From UBA10649 sp037130755 (GTDB taxonomy: Bacteria; Actinomycetota; Actinomycetes; S36-B12), in assembly GCA_037130755.1 (NCBI GenBank), contig JBAXSI010000002.1, forward strand, positions 113,904 through 177,903: 64,000 bases of DNA, in the 5' to 3' direction. A model generated the notes under the pieces. It made no database searches, was not told the DNA's origin, and saw only the letters and a program-made list of their open reading frames with translations. The position numbers and the translations under genes were made by a program. Positions 17,282 through 25,163 of the stretch are shown here, one piece after another (the first letter of the stretch is position 1; every line of letters starts with the position of its first letter).

Positions 17282-17929
17282 CTACGAGTGGCCGGTCTCC
17301 TCGTCGTCCGGGCCGGCGGCTGTGCCGTGCGTGACGACGTGGTTCTCGCCGATCGCCTTGGCCGTCTCGGAGTCCGGTCCGGGGTGCGGGACGAACGCCG
17401 CGTCGCGGTAGTAGCGCAGTTCTGCGATGGACTCACGGATGTCGCCTAGAGCCCGGTGGTTGCCGGTCTTCTCTGGCGTCGCGAAGTACACGCGCGGGAA
17501 CCAGCGCCGCACCATCTCCTTGAAGCTGGACACGTCGACCAGGCGATAGTGCATGTGCTGGTCGAGGGCAGGCATGTACCGCGACAGGAAGCCGCGGTCG
17601 ACGTAGACGCTTGAGCCGGCCAGCGGCGCCTTGCGCGCCTCGGGAATGTGCCGCTGCACGTACTCCAGGACCAAGGCCTCCGCATCGGCGAGTGGGATGC
17701 CGTGGGGGATCTCGGTGATGAGGCCCGACTCGGTGTGCATGTTCACCACGAACGGGTCCATGGCGGCGAGGGGTGCCTCACTCGGCTTCACGACGAGGCT
17801 GATCCCGGAGTCGATCTCGGTGAGGTCCGCCTCCGTGACGATGCAGGCGATCTCGACGATCTCGTCGAAGGACGGGTTGAGGCCGGTCATCTCGAGGTCG
17901 ATCCACACCAATCGGTCACCAGTAGCCAT
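17282..17929 (-). CDS. orn: Oligoribonuclease
   Basis: This 215-aa DEDDh 3'-5' exonuclease degrades 2-5 nt RNAs and, in many bacteria, the linear dinucleotide pGpG released by EAL phosphodiesterases. The catalytic residues are visible: D11 and E13 (WIDLEMTGL), D111 (DRGFL), H158 and D163 (NHRALGDIRES). The C-terminus has an extra acidic tail of about 30 residues, common in actinobacteria. The ATG at 17929 has no ribosome site but TAGGCT lies 6 bases upstream, suggesting a leaderless mRNA. Its place between tRNA-His and stress genes is usual in actinobacteria. Here it also ends the c-di-GMP gene island, so it would finish the degradation route. Confidence 0.97.
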   Translation of the reverse strand: MATGDRLVWIDLEMTGLNPSFDEIVEIACIVTEADLTEIDSGISLVVKPSEAPLAAMDPFVVNMHTESGLITEIPHGIPLADAEALVLEYVQRHIPEARKAPLAGSSVYVDRGFLSRYMPALDQHMHYRLVDVSSFKEMVRRWFPRVYFATPEKTGNHRALGDIRESIAELRYYRDAAFVPHPGPDSETAKAIGENHVVTHGTAAGPDDEETGHS

Positions 17930-17935
17930 GACGAC

Positions 17936-17941
17936 AGCCTA
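17936..17941 (-). promoter_or_regulatory. Candidate -10 box (TAGGCT) of orn, leaderless
   Basis: The hexamer TAGGCT fits TANNNT and ends 6 bases before the orn ATG. No Shine-Dalgarno sequence is present and no clear -35 box is seen. Confidence 0.45.
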
Positions 17942-17973
17942 GGAGTCGGGTCGGACGAGTCTTCGGCGGGCGG

Positions 17974-18390
17974 TTAGCGCACGAGCCAGCGCACGATGTC
18001 GAACTCGGTGACGATTCCGACGAGGCGATCACGGTCGTCGAGGACCGGTACGGCCTCGATCGCGTTCTCGGCCATGATGCGTGCCGCGACGATGGGCGAC
18101 TGCATCGGCTTTGCGGAGACGAGGGGAACCATCGCCATGACCTCGCTGACCTTGCGCTTCCCGAGGTTCTCGGCCGTCGCGGGAACTTCCGCGAGGATGT
18201 TGCGGTCGCTGAGCACGCCCATGCAGGCGCCGTCCTCGTTGATGACGACCAGGTGGCGCAGCCCCGAGACGAACAGCAACTGCCAGGCATCCCAGAGCGA
18301 CTCTGAGACTTCCACCGTGAGCACCGGGTTGGACATGACGTCCGCGATCAGGATGTCCTTGTGAGAGTCCAGCAGTTCGGCAGCAGTCAT
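17974..18390 (-). CDS. Two-CBS-domain protein
   Basis: This 138-aa soluble protein is two CBS motifs: the first about residues 15-75 (IADVMSNPVLTVEVSESLWDA, HLVVINEDGACMGVLSDRNI), the second about 82-138 (VSEVMAMVPLVSAKPMQSP, AVPVLDDRDRLVGIVTEFDI). CBS pairs bind adenine nucleotides and report energy state. It has no other domain, so it must act on a partner. Its ATG overlaps the stop of the upstream universal stress gene (ATGA), so the two are co-translated and probably belong to one stress or dormancy response. Confidence 0.93.
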   Translation of the reverse strand: MTAAELLDSHKDILIADVMSNPVLTVEVSESLWDAWQLLFVSGLRHLVVINEDGACMGVLSDRNILAEVPATAENLGKRKVSEVMAMVPLVSAKPMQSPIVAARIMAENAIEAVPVLDDRDRLVGIVTEFDIVRWLVR

Positions 18391-19292
18391 GCGGCGCTCC
18401 TTTCTGGCTCAAGCGGTGGAACGACCACGACGGGACGCTGCGACTTGTGAAGGATGCCGTTGCTGACCGAGCCCAGCAGGGCTCCCATGGCCGGTCCGTG
18501 ACCGTGCTTGCCCACCACCACGATGGCCGCTCGGTCGGACGCTTCGAGGATCGCCTGAACAGCAGGCGCCCGGACCAGTCGCTCCTCGACGTCGACGTCG
18601 GGGTAGTCGGCGCGAAAACCAGCGAGCACCTCGGCGGTCAGGCGGATCTCCTCGTCGGCCACGTTGCTCAGCGGCACGGGGACCGGACCGTTCGGCACGA
18701 TCAGGAGGTCATAGGCGGGGACGTCCCACGCGTGCACGGCGACGATGCGCAGGCCGCGTCGGCTTGCCTGGTCGAACGCGAAAGCGAGAGCCGACTCGAC
18801 CGCGGGCGATCCGTCGATCCCGACGACCACGGTGTCGCCGTCGTTGCCCGAGCCCTCGCGAATGACTCCGACCGGGCATTGCGCGTGCGCGGCGATCTGC
18901 GAGCTCACCGAGCCCAGCAGCAAGCCCTTGAACCCGCCGCGGCCACGCGATCCGACGACGACGAGGCAGGCGGTCTCGGAGGCCTCGAGCATCACCGCGC
19001 TGGGCGAGCCGACTGCGACGCGAGTGCGCGCATGCGGTTGGCCGACGCTGATCGCCTGGGCCTCCAATTGCTCGTGCGCCTGCAGTTCCAGTTCGTCGAG
19101 AAGATCGAGGCTGGGCGGCAGGCTGACGCCGAGGCCGCCGGTCGCAACCGGCGGCAGGAGTGCGTGGACCAAGGTGAGTTCGCGACCGAGCACGCGGGCC
19201 TGATCGGCCGCCCACGCCGCCGCGGCACTGGCCGACGGCGACCCGTCAAACCCCACGACGACGCGATCGGTGAAGGCGTCCCCGTCGGTCAT
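18387..19292 (-). CDS. Tandem-domain universal stress protein
   Basis: This 301-aa protein has two UspA folds (about residues 10-145 and 155-295). Each ends in the ATP-binding loop: GSRGRGGFKGLLLGSVSSQI with a Cys-Pro-Val strand in the first, and GKHGHGPAMGALLGSVSNGI in the second. The N-terminal VVVGFDGSPSASAAAAWA and the middle VVVGIDGSPAVESALAFA are the usual domain starts. Tandem Usp proteins of this kind are common in actinobacteria under hypoxia or stationary-phase control. It is first of a two-gene operon with the CBS protein. No ribosome site is obvious before the ATG at 19292. Confidence 0.95.
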   Translation of the reverse strand: MTDGDAFTDRVVVGFDGSPSASAAAAWAADQARVLGRELTLVHALLPPVATGGLGVSLPPSLDLLDELELQAHEQLEAQAISVGQPHARTRVAVGSPSAVMLEASETACLVVVGSRGRGGFKGLLLGSVSSQIAAHAQCPVGVIREGSGNDGDTVVVGIDGSPAVESALAFAFDQASRRGLRIVAVHAWDVPAYDLLIVPNGPVPVPLSNVADEEIRLTAEVLAGFRADYPDVDVEERLVRAPAVQAILEASDRAAIVVVGKHGHGPAMGALLGSVSNGILHKSQRPVVVVPPLEPERSAA

Positions 19293-19468
19293 GGGGACAG
19301 CATGGCCTCCCCGGTCGGTGCAAGGGATGGGGAGACAGACCCCGAGGGCAGGGACCTAAGTCCCCATCTTGTTCAGGTTTGACGGTCTGCGGTGTCGGGT
19401 CTTTTGGATTCCCTGCCCCTACAATTCGCCCAACGGGTGGACATGTCGAAGATCGTGGAGAGGTCAAC

Positions 19469-20347
19469 GTGACGAGCACAGGCCGTGGCTCTGCGCCCGC
19501 GTTCTTGATCGCGGTGCTGGCGCTGGCGGGCATCGCTGCCCTGGGCGACCTTGGCGATTCGCCCACCGTTGCGGTGGCACTGCTGGCCACCGTGCCGCTC
19601 TTCGCTGCCATCTTCCTGGGTCCGCTTGGCACGATGGCCGCGGCAATCCTGAGCGTGGTCGCCGCGCTCGCCATCACGTGGCTGCGATCCGACGGGGACT
19701 ACTCGACATACCTCGTTCCGTTGATCGCCGTCGGCGTCGCCTCGCTCGTGGCGTTGCTGTCAGCAACGGTTCGCCATCGCCAGAGTGCGGCGGAGTCGGC
19801 GGCGCAAGGGGAGGCCTCGACTGCCGACGAGGTCTCCGAGGACATCGACGCCATGTCCGGCCTGCTGAACCGTCGGGGTGCCGTCCGCGCGCTGGGTTCT
19901 CACAACGTGGGTGAGGAGCGCGTCATCGCCTTCATCGACTGCGACCTGTTCGGACGCGTCAACGACGAGTACGGCCGAGACGTCGGTGACGAGTTCCTGC
20001 AGGCCATCGCCGGCCGCCTTCGCCACGCACTGCCGTCGCGCGACAGCGTCTCCCGATGGGGAGGCGATGAGTTCCTGGTGGTCGTGTCCGCCGACGCGGA
20101 CTCGGCCGTGGCTGCTCTGCACCGAGTCACCGGCACCATCAACGGCCATCCCATTCGCACGTCCGCCGGACCGATCGAGGCGACAATGTCGGCGGGCGCA
20201 GCATCCTGGCTGGTCGGGCAGGAACTCGAGGACGTCATCGCGCGTGCCGGACGCGCCCTCCGTGCGGCCAAGGAGTCCGGTCCCGGGCAGATCGTCCTCG
20301 ACACCGGCCCCAGCATCGAGCGACTCGACACACCGGTGACCACTTAG
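19469..20347 (+). CDS. Membrane GGDEF protein
   Basis: This 292-aa protein has four or so hydrophobic segments (about residues 10-105: AFLIAVLALAGIAAL, VALLATVPLFAAIFL, LVPLIAVGVASLVALL) followed by a GGDEF domain. GGDEF (WGGDEF) is intact at 198-202. The position of the RxxD inhibitory site reads PSRD, so it is lost, and the usual ADxAMYxAK is AGRALRAAK. I chose GTG 19469 because GGAGAGG precedes it; the frame is open further upstream without a better start. It converges with the thioesterase gene, overlapping it by 4 bases. It resembles the GGDEF protein at 55584-56462 in size and layout. Confidence 0.88.
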   Translation: MTSTGRGSAPAFLIAVLALAGIAALGDLGDSPTVAVALLATVPLFAAIFLGPLGTMAAAILSVVAALAITWLRSDGDYSTYLVPLIAVGVASLVALLSATVRHRQSAAESAAQGEASTADEVSEDIDAMSGLLNRRGAVRALGSHNVGEERVIAFIDCDLFGRVNDEYGRDVGDEFLQAIAGRLRHALPSRDSVSRWGGDEFLVVVSADADSAVAALHRVTGTINGHPIRTSAGPIEATMSAGAASWLVGQELEDVIARAGRALRAAKESGPGQIVLDTGPSIERLDTPVTT

Positions 20348-21228
20348 GCCAGCGGCACGTGGTGGCGGGAGCGCATCAACGACTCCTGCACGACAGAGGC
20401 GACCAGTTCGCCGGCGAGGTCGTAGAACAGGCCGCGGGCCAGCCCGTGGCCTCCACCGGCAACCGGAGTGTCCTGCGCGAACAACAGCCAGTGATCGGCA
20501 TGCACGTCCCCGTGGAACCACAGGGCGTGGTCGATCGAGGCCAGTTGAAGTCCCTCGCGGGCCAGGTCCGCCAGATGCGGGGCCAGGGCGGTGCTCACCA
20601 TCGTGAGGTCCGACAGATAGGTGAGCGCGCAGGCCTGACTGAGCCAGTCGTCGGGCATGGCATCGCGGATACGCACCCACGCCATGCGTTCGTAGCGGCC
20701 CGCCACCTTCTGCAAGGCTTGATCCGCGTGATCGATGCGAAGGTCGATGATGTTGGCGCCGGGGAAGTCCAGGGCTCGTCGCTGCTCGATGTCGGTGAGC
20801 TGGCTCTGCAATGCGGGGAAGATTGCCCCCAGGTCATCGGGTGGGGCCGCGTCCGGTGGTGCGGCTTGATGCCGCGGACCGTCATCGCGGGTGGCGAATG
20901 ACGCCGTCATCATGAAGATCGTCTCGCCCTGCTGAACGGCCCGCACGATCCGTGTCGAGAACGACCGACCGTCCCGCGGCCGCTCCACCAGATAGGTGAT
21001 CGAGTCCTTGGTGCCGCCCGGGCGCAGGAAGTAGCCGTGCAGGGAGTGCACGCGCCGCTCCGGATCGTCCACGGTGCGACCTGCCGCGTTCAGTGACTGC
21101 GCGGCGATCTGACCGCCATAAGCCCGTAACGGTGCTCCGGAGTGGCACCAGCCGGTGAAGATGTCCCGATCGACCTGATGCAGCGCGATGCGGTCGGTGA
21201 AGTGCTGCTGGTCCGGGGGCTCGGTCAC
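20344..21228 (-). CDS. tesB: Acyl-CoA thioesterase II
   Basis: This 294-aa cytosolic double-hotdog enzyme hydrolyses acyl-CoA to fatty acid and CoA. N-terminal hotdog: VHSLHGYFLRPGGTKDSITYLVER, then GRSFSTRIVRAVQQGETIF. C-terminal hotdog: LSDLTMVSTAL (Asp of the catalytic triad), SIDHALWFHGD and VVQESLMRSR (Gln). The middle residue is Thr in E. coli and appears to be Ser here. The length matches the family. The GTG start at 21228 is 6 bases after the stop of the lipoprotein gene upstream, so the two are probably co-transcribed. Substrate preference is unknown; a role in beta-oxidation or lipid recycling is an inference. Confidence 0.93.
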   Translation of the reverse strand: MTEPPDQQHFTDRIALHQVDRDIFTGWCHSGAPLRAYGGQIAAQSLNAAGRTVDDPERRVHSLHGYFLRPGGTKDSITYLVERPRDGRSFSTRIVRAVQQGETIFMMTASFATRDDGPRHQAAPPDAAPPDDLGAIFPALQSQLTDIEQRRALDFPGANIIDLRIDHADQALQKVAGRYERMAWVRIRDAMPDDWLSQACALTYLSDLTMVSTALAPHLADLAREGLQLASIDHALWFHGDVHADHWLLFAQDTPVAGGGHGLARGLFYDLAGELVASVVQESLMRSRHHVPLA

Positions 21229-21234
21229 GTCAGG

Positions 21235-21810
21235 TCAGGCGAGGCCGGCAGACGTCCTGGCGGTGACGTTCTCCGTGGGCAGCGGGAAGCCCGCGCGGTC
21301 GCACGCACGCTGGACGCGCAGGGACTGCGTCGCGAACTTGGCCTGTGCATCCTTGGGGAGGTCGGCGAGCGCCTGCTTCTTCTTCAGAGAGGCGATCTCG
21401 GCCTTCATCCGCGTGGCGTTCTTCAGCAGCTTCTGGTCGGCGGTGCCGTCAGCGACGGCGAGCTTGGCCTGCGTGACCATCTCCTTGAGCAGGCGCTTGA
21501 AGTCGGCCTTCACCTGGTCTTCTGTCATGTTGCCGTTCTTGACCGCTCCGCCTGCGTACTGGCTGTTCAGCACATCGAGCTGGAAGTAGGCCGAGCAGGC
21601 CTGGCCCGCCGAGCTCGTCGGCGAGACCGAAGCCGCGGTGCCCGACGGGGCAACCGCTCCGCTCGAGCTCGACGGCAGGATCGAGGTGGAAGCCGACGTG
21701 CTCGCGGACGTAGCCGAGTCGGAGGACGACGAGCACGAGGTGAGGAGCATGGTCGCCGCCGCCGCGAGGGCGGCGAGGCGGAGCGCCGTGCGGGCACCGG
21801 TCGAGATCAT
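21235..21810 (-). CDS. Lipoprotein of unknown function
   Basis: This 191-aa protein has a lipoprotein signal (ALRLAALAAAATMLLTSC, lipobox LTSC), then a long Ser/Thr/Ala-rich linker (about residues 24-70), then a helical domain with few motifs (QACSAYFQLDVLNS, DQVKADFKRLLKEMV, KNATRMKAEIASLKKKQAL). Two Cys (QACSAY and VQRACDRAG) could form a disulfide. I chose ATG 21810 because GGAGG lies upstream; the frame extends 16 codons further without a signal-like start. It lies 6 bases upstream of tesB. I do not recognise the domain and assign no function. Confidence 0.8.
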   Translation of the reverse strand: MISTGARTALRLAALAAAATMLLTSCSSSSDSATSASTSASTSILPSSSSGAVAPSGTAASVSPTSSAGQACSAYFQLDVLNSQYAGGAVKNGNMTEDQVKADFKRLLKEMVTQAKLAVADGTADQKLLKNATRMKAEIASLKKKQALADLPKDAQAKFATQSLRVQRACDRAGFPLPTENVTARTSAGLA

Positions 21811-22037
21811 CGGACTACCTCCTGGTCCAAGGCGTATGTCGCGTCGCAAATCTCTCATGAGACCCGCGGCGACGGGCCGAGGTTTCTACTATCTCTCGGA
21901 ATCTCGGTGACCGGCTTGCGGGGTCGGGCCTCCTAGTGGAGTAGATGTCGACAATCCGGGCTCCTGCCCTCAGCGTGGCTACAGTGAGGGCCGGGGGCGA
22001 GGCTCGCCCGCGCTGGGACGACACGCTTGGAGGGGTA

Positions 22038-22379
22038 GTGCTGAAGTCCATTCGTTCGCTGGCACTCGCGGCCGTGATCGTGAGCGTGGGGACGCTCGCG
22101 GCCTGCAGCACGACCAAGACGCTGAACACCGAGGACGTGCAGACCGCGATCGCGAAGGGCCTGACCGACCAAGTGGGCGGGACGTTCGACGTCACCTGCC
22201 CGCCAGAGATCACGGCCGAGAAGGGTGCCACGTTCACGTGCCAGGTGAAGGACCCGACTGACGGGACGTCGGCGACGGTCACCGTCACACAGGAGGATGC
22301 GGACGGGAAGTTCAACTGGAAGGTCACGGCGGCGCAGAGCGCCAGCGCGGCCCCGGTCGCATCCCCGTCAGCCTCCTAG
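22038..22379 (+). CDS. DUF4333-family lipoprotein
   Basis: This 113-aa protein has a lipoprotein signal with lipobox LAAC (SVGTLAACS) and the DUF4333 pattern: EDVQTAIAKGLTDQVGG, then CPPEITAEKGATFTCQV with a Cys pair about 17 residues apart, then VTVTQEDADGKFNWKV. These small proteins are common in actinobacteria, usually in one or a few copies, and their role is unknown. I chose GTG 22038 because GGAGGGG precedes it by 4 bases; the longer frame from 21945 has no ribosome site. The C-terminus is a short Ala/Ser/Pro tail. The next gene starts 18 bases downstream. Confidence 0.85.
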   Translation: MLKSIRSLALAAVIVSVGTLAACSTTKTLNTEDVQTAIAKGLTDQVGGTFDVTCPPEITAEKGATFTCQVKDPTDGTSATVTVTQEDADGKFNWKVTAAQSASAAPVASPSAS

Positions 22380-22396
22380 GGCCGAAGCGAAGAACC

Positions 22397-23404
22397 GTGA
22401 CGGGGCCAGTGGGTTTCGTTCGCGGGCTTCGACGTCCTGAGGCGTTCCATGGCTCCGGCGTCGCCAAGGGCTTCTTCGAGGGCTGGTACATCAAGCTCGT
22501 GTCCGCCGACCGAACGCAGCGCTGGGCGGTGATCCCCGGGATCTTCCGCGGCCTGGAGCAGCCGGGCCAGCCGCCGCGAGACGAGGCGTTCGTCCAGGTG
22601 CTCAACGGCTCAACGGGGGAGTCCTGGTATCACGTCTATCCCACGCACGACTTCGTCGCCTCGAGTGAGACGTTCGACGTCTCGGTTGGTGGCAACCGCT
22701 TCTCGCCCTCGGGTGTCACGTTGGACCTGCCGCAGCTCACGGGGCGCATCTCCTTCACCAGCCCCATGGATCCTTGGCCGGTGACGTGGCGCTCGCCGGG
22801 GATCATGGGCTGGTACGGACTCGTGCCCTTCATGGAGTGCTACCACGGCGTCGTCTCCTTCGGCCACGGTCTGGCGGGCACCATCGAGGTACTCGGCACG
22901 GCCGAGTCGTTCGACGGCGGTCGCGGGTATCTCGAAAAGGATTGGGGCAAGGCATTCCCTGCGGGCTACGTGTGGATGCACAGCAACCACATCGACGCCG
23001 ATCCGGACGCCAGCCTGGTCGCGTCGGTGGCGATCATCCCCTGGCTGCGCAGTTCGTTCCGCGGCTTCATCGTCGGCCTCAAGCATCAGGGCCACCTGTA
23101 CCGCTGGGCGACCTACAACGGCGCGAAGGAACTCGACCTGGTGATCGACGACTCCCATGTGCGCTGGGCCCTGACAGGGCCCGACGGGGTCCTGAAGCTG
23201 TCTGCCGAGCGGGTCCGCGGCGGCCTCCTGCACGCCCCCTTGCGCACCGCCATGCACCAGCGAGTCGAGGAGACCATGGACGGCCGGGTGAGCGTCATCC
23301 ATGAGGACGCCCACGGCCGGGTCCTTCTGTCCGGCGAGGCCACCTGCGCGGGCATGGAGGTCTTCGGGGAGATCGACCGGCTCCTGGCCACCGGCTCCCG
23401 CTAG
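22397..23404 (+). CDS. Tocopherol cyclase-like protein
   Basis: This 335-aa soluble protein belongs to the tocopherol cyclase-like (hydroxyneurosporene-synthase-like) lipocalin fold family. Marks are FFEGWYIKLVS near the N-terminus, WRSPGIMGWYGLVPFMECYHGV in the middle, and GYLEKDWGKAFP followed by YVWMHSNHI. Plant members close the chromanol ring of vitamin E; bacterial members are mostly uncharacterised, so the substrate is open (an isoprenoid or quinone is a guess). No signal peptide is present. GTG 22397 is the likely start, with no strong ribosome site; it follows the DUF4333 gene by 18 bases and may be read through from it. Confidence 0.85.
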   Translation: MTGPVGFVRGLRRPEAFHGSGVAKGFFEGWYIKLVSADRTQRWAVIPGIFRGLEQPGQPPRDEAFVQVLNGSTGESWYHVYPTHDFVASSETFDVSVGGNRFSPSGVTLDLPQLTGRISFTSPMDPWPVTWRSPGIMGWYGLVPFMECYHGVVSFGHGLAGTIEVLGTAESFDGGRGYLEKDWGKAFPAGYVWMHSNHIDADPDASLVASVAIIPWLRSSFRGFIVGLKHQGHLYRWATYNGAKELDLVIDDSHVRWALTGPDGVLKLSAERVRGGLLHAPLRTAMHQRVEETMDGRVSVIHEDAHGRVLLSGEATCAGMEVFGEIDRLLATGSR

Positions 23405-23481
23405 CCGCGCCGACCGGCGAAACGCCCTCAGTAGGGGGCAAATTCCCTGCCGTTCACCTTTGCCATGTACCCTCCCGGTAG

Positions 23482-23516
23482 CGCGCAGGCAAACGCATGG
23501 TTCGCGCAGGTAAACG
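23482..23516 (+). repeat. 21-bp-period direct repeat upstream of the small membrane gene
   Basis: CGCGCAGGCAAACG (23482-23495) and CGCGCAGGTAAACG (23503-23516) differ at one base and are 21 bp apart, two helical turns. They lie 13 bases before the start codon at 23529, so they may be an operator or lie in the 5' leader. Confidence 0.5.
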
Positions 23517-23528
23517 TGAGGTGGATCA

Positions 23529-23702
23529 ATGAAGGAACTGCTCGCTTACATCGACGCAGGGTCAGGCTCCTACCTGCTGGCGGCCATCGCCAGCGGTGCG
23601 GCCGGAACCTGGTTCTTCGTCCGGTCGCAGTTTGCCAAGTTGCGTGGACGCGGTCTGGACGACAGCGTCGTTGAGGTCGAGTCGACCTCGACCGATGCCT
23701 GA
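23529..23702 (+). CDS. Small YIDxGSGS membrane protein
   Basis: This 57-aa protein begins MKELLAYIDAGSGSYLLAAI, continues with a single hydrophobic helix (about residues 14-31) and a basic segment (VRSQFAKLRGRGL), and ends in an acidic tail. The YIDxGxGS start is a recurring small-protein signature that I recall beside sulfatase-like hydrolases and sugar-modifying enzymes in many bacteria; its function is unknown. GTGAGGTGG lies upstream of the ATG. It is followed after 12 bases by the methyltransferase and then the sulfatase-like gene, so the three form an operon. The topology suggests a short periplasmic N-terminus and cytoplasmic tail. Confidence 0.85.
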   Translation: MKELLAYIDAGSGSYLLAAIASGAAGTWFFVRSQFAKLRGRGLDDSVVEVESTSTDA

Positions 23703-23714
23703 CGCCTGCCCTTC

Positions 23715-25163
23715 GTGACTGAGTCGAGTTCGGCGAGTTTTCGCGACCCCGAGAACGCTGCCTTCGAGCTTGACGGCACGTGGTACCGGATCGCCGGGCC
23801 GTCGTCCGCCAAGGCCCTTCGCGACCTGAGGGCGTCCGCCCTGTACTCCGCACTCGTCGCTGAGGGCGTCCTGGTCGAATACGCCGAGTCCGACGCCCCC
23901 ACCGCTGAGTCCGTTCTGGCCGCCTTCGGGCGCACCGGCCAGCGCGAGGTAGCCGGCGGCACTACCGTCTTCGCGGTCGCGCCGGTCGACCTCATCACCT
24001 ACCCATGGGAGTGGCCGAACTCCCTGCTGGAGTCGGCCGCCCTCCTCACCCTCGACCTGCGCACACGGCTGCTGGGCATCGGCTTGGACCTGAAGGACGC
24101 GTCGGCGTTCAACGTGCAGTTCCGCGGCATGAAGCCGGTCTTCATCGACCTCGGGTCGATCGAGGTGTGGCGACCCAATCCGTCGTGGAACGCGTCGCGG
24201 CAGTTCATCGAGCACTTCATCAATCCCCTTGCCGTCGGGTCCGGGGATCGAGTGACAGCGGCCGACGCCTGGGATCTTGGCAAGCGGCGCGGACTGCGCT
24301 CGGAGGTCGCCCGCCAACTGCTGCCCAAGGGCAGGCGCCGCAGCCTTTCCCTACTGCTCCTTCAGGCGACGACCCGACCGGTCGAGAAGAACGCGCCCTC
24401 GGAGTCGAAGTACGCCAAGGAGGCGTCCCAGAACAAGGACCTCGCGCGCAACGCGACCCTGTCCCTGACGAAGCGGCTGCGCAAGCAGGTCCTCAAGCTG
24501 CACGGCAAGAAGCACGGCACCACCTGGGTCGACTACGGCACTCGCGACCACTACGGAAGTGAGGACCTCACCCGCAAGTCGGCCTTCGCCACGGAGTTCG
24601 TGAGTGTCGACGGCCGCAACCGACTTGTCCTGGACGTCGGCGGCAACGACGGATTCACCGCGGCGCATCTGGTGCGGCACGCGGGCGCCCGCGTGATCGT
24701 GATGGATGCGGACGCTGGCGCGCTCGACGTCCTGCAGGAGGGTGTGGCCCGAACGCCCGACGTCGCATCGAGCGTCACGCCGATCCTCGGCGACATCACT
24801 AATCTCACCCCTGCGTCAGGGCTGCTCGATCGGGAGTACGCCGGCTTCACGTCGCGCGTCCGGCCGTCGGCTGTGGTCTGCCAGGCCGTCCTGCACCACG
24901 TGGTCATCACGCAGGGCGCGCCCATGCAGTTCGCCGTGGATGCGCTGGCCGCGTTCGGTGCCCCGGTCCAGATCGAGTTCGCGACCGAGGACGACGAGAA
25001 GTCTCGGCTGCTGCTGAGCCAGATCCCGAACTGGTCGGGCGACTACTCAACTGAGGCGCTCATCGCCGCGCTCAGGCACCGATTCGCCAATGTCGAGGTG
25101 ATGGGAACCACTTCGCCCACTCGAGTCGTCGTAAACGCATGGGACCTGCTGGATCGCTCGTGA
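23715..25163 (+). CDS. SAM-dependent methyltransferase (NoeA-like)
   Basis: This 482-aa soluble protein has an N-terminal part (about residues 1-250) with LLGIGLDLKDASAFNVQF and MKPVFIDLGSIEVW, and a C-terminal class I methyltransferase domain (about 270-470). Motif I is LVLDVGGNDGFTA, and VIVMDADAGAL ends the second strand. This two-part layout resembles NoeA-type proteins, named in rhizobial host-range loci, where the exact substrate is not settled. The start is GTG 23715 with no clear ribosome site, 12 bases after the small membrane gene; the stop overlaps the GTG of the next gene (GTGA). By inference it methylates a surface glycan or its precursor. Confidence 0.85.
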   Translation: MTESSSASFRDPENAAFELDGTWYRIAGPSSAKALRDLRASALYSALVAEGVLVEYAESDAPTAESVLAAFGRTGQREVAGGTTVFAVAPVDLITYPWEWPNSLLESAALLTLDLRTRLLGIGLDLKDASAFNVQFRGMKPVFIDLGSIEVWRPNPSWNASRQFIEHFINPLAVGSGDRVTAADAWDLGKRRGLRSEVARQLLPKGRRRSLSLLLLQATTRPVEKNAPSESKYAKEASQNKDLARNATLSLTKRLRKQVLKLHGKKHGTTWVDYGTRDHYGSEDLTRKSAFATEFVSVDGRNRLVLDVGGNDGFTAAHLVRHAGARVIVMDADAGALDVLQEGVARTPDVASSVTPILGDITNLTPASGLLDREYAGFTSRVRPSAVVCQAVLHHVVITQGAPMQFAVDALAAFGAPVQIEFATEDDEKSRLLLSQIPNWSGDYSTEALIAALRHRFANVEVMGTTSPTRVVVNAWDLLDRS

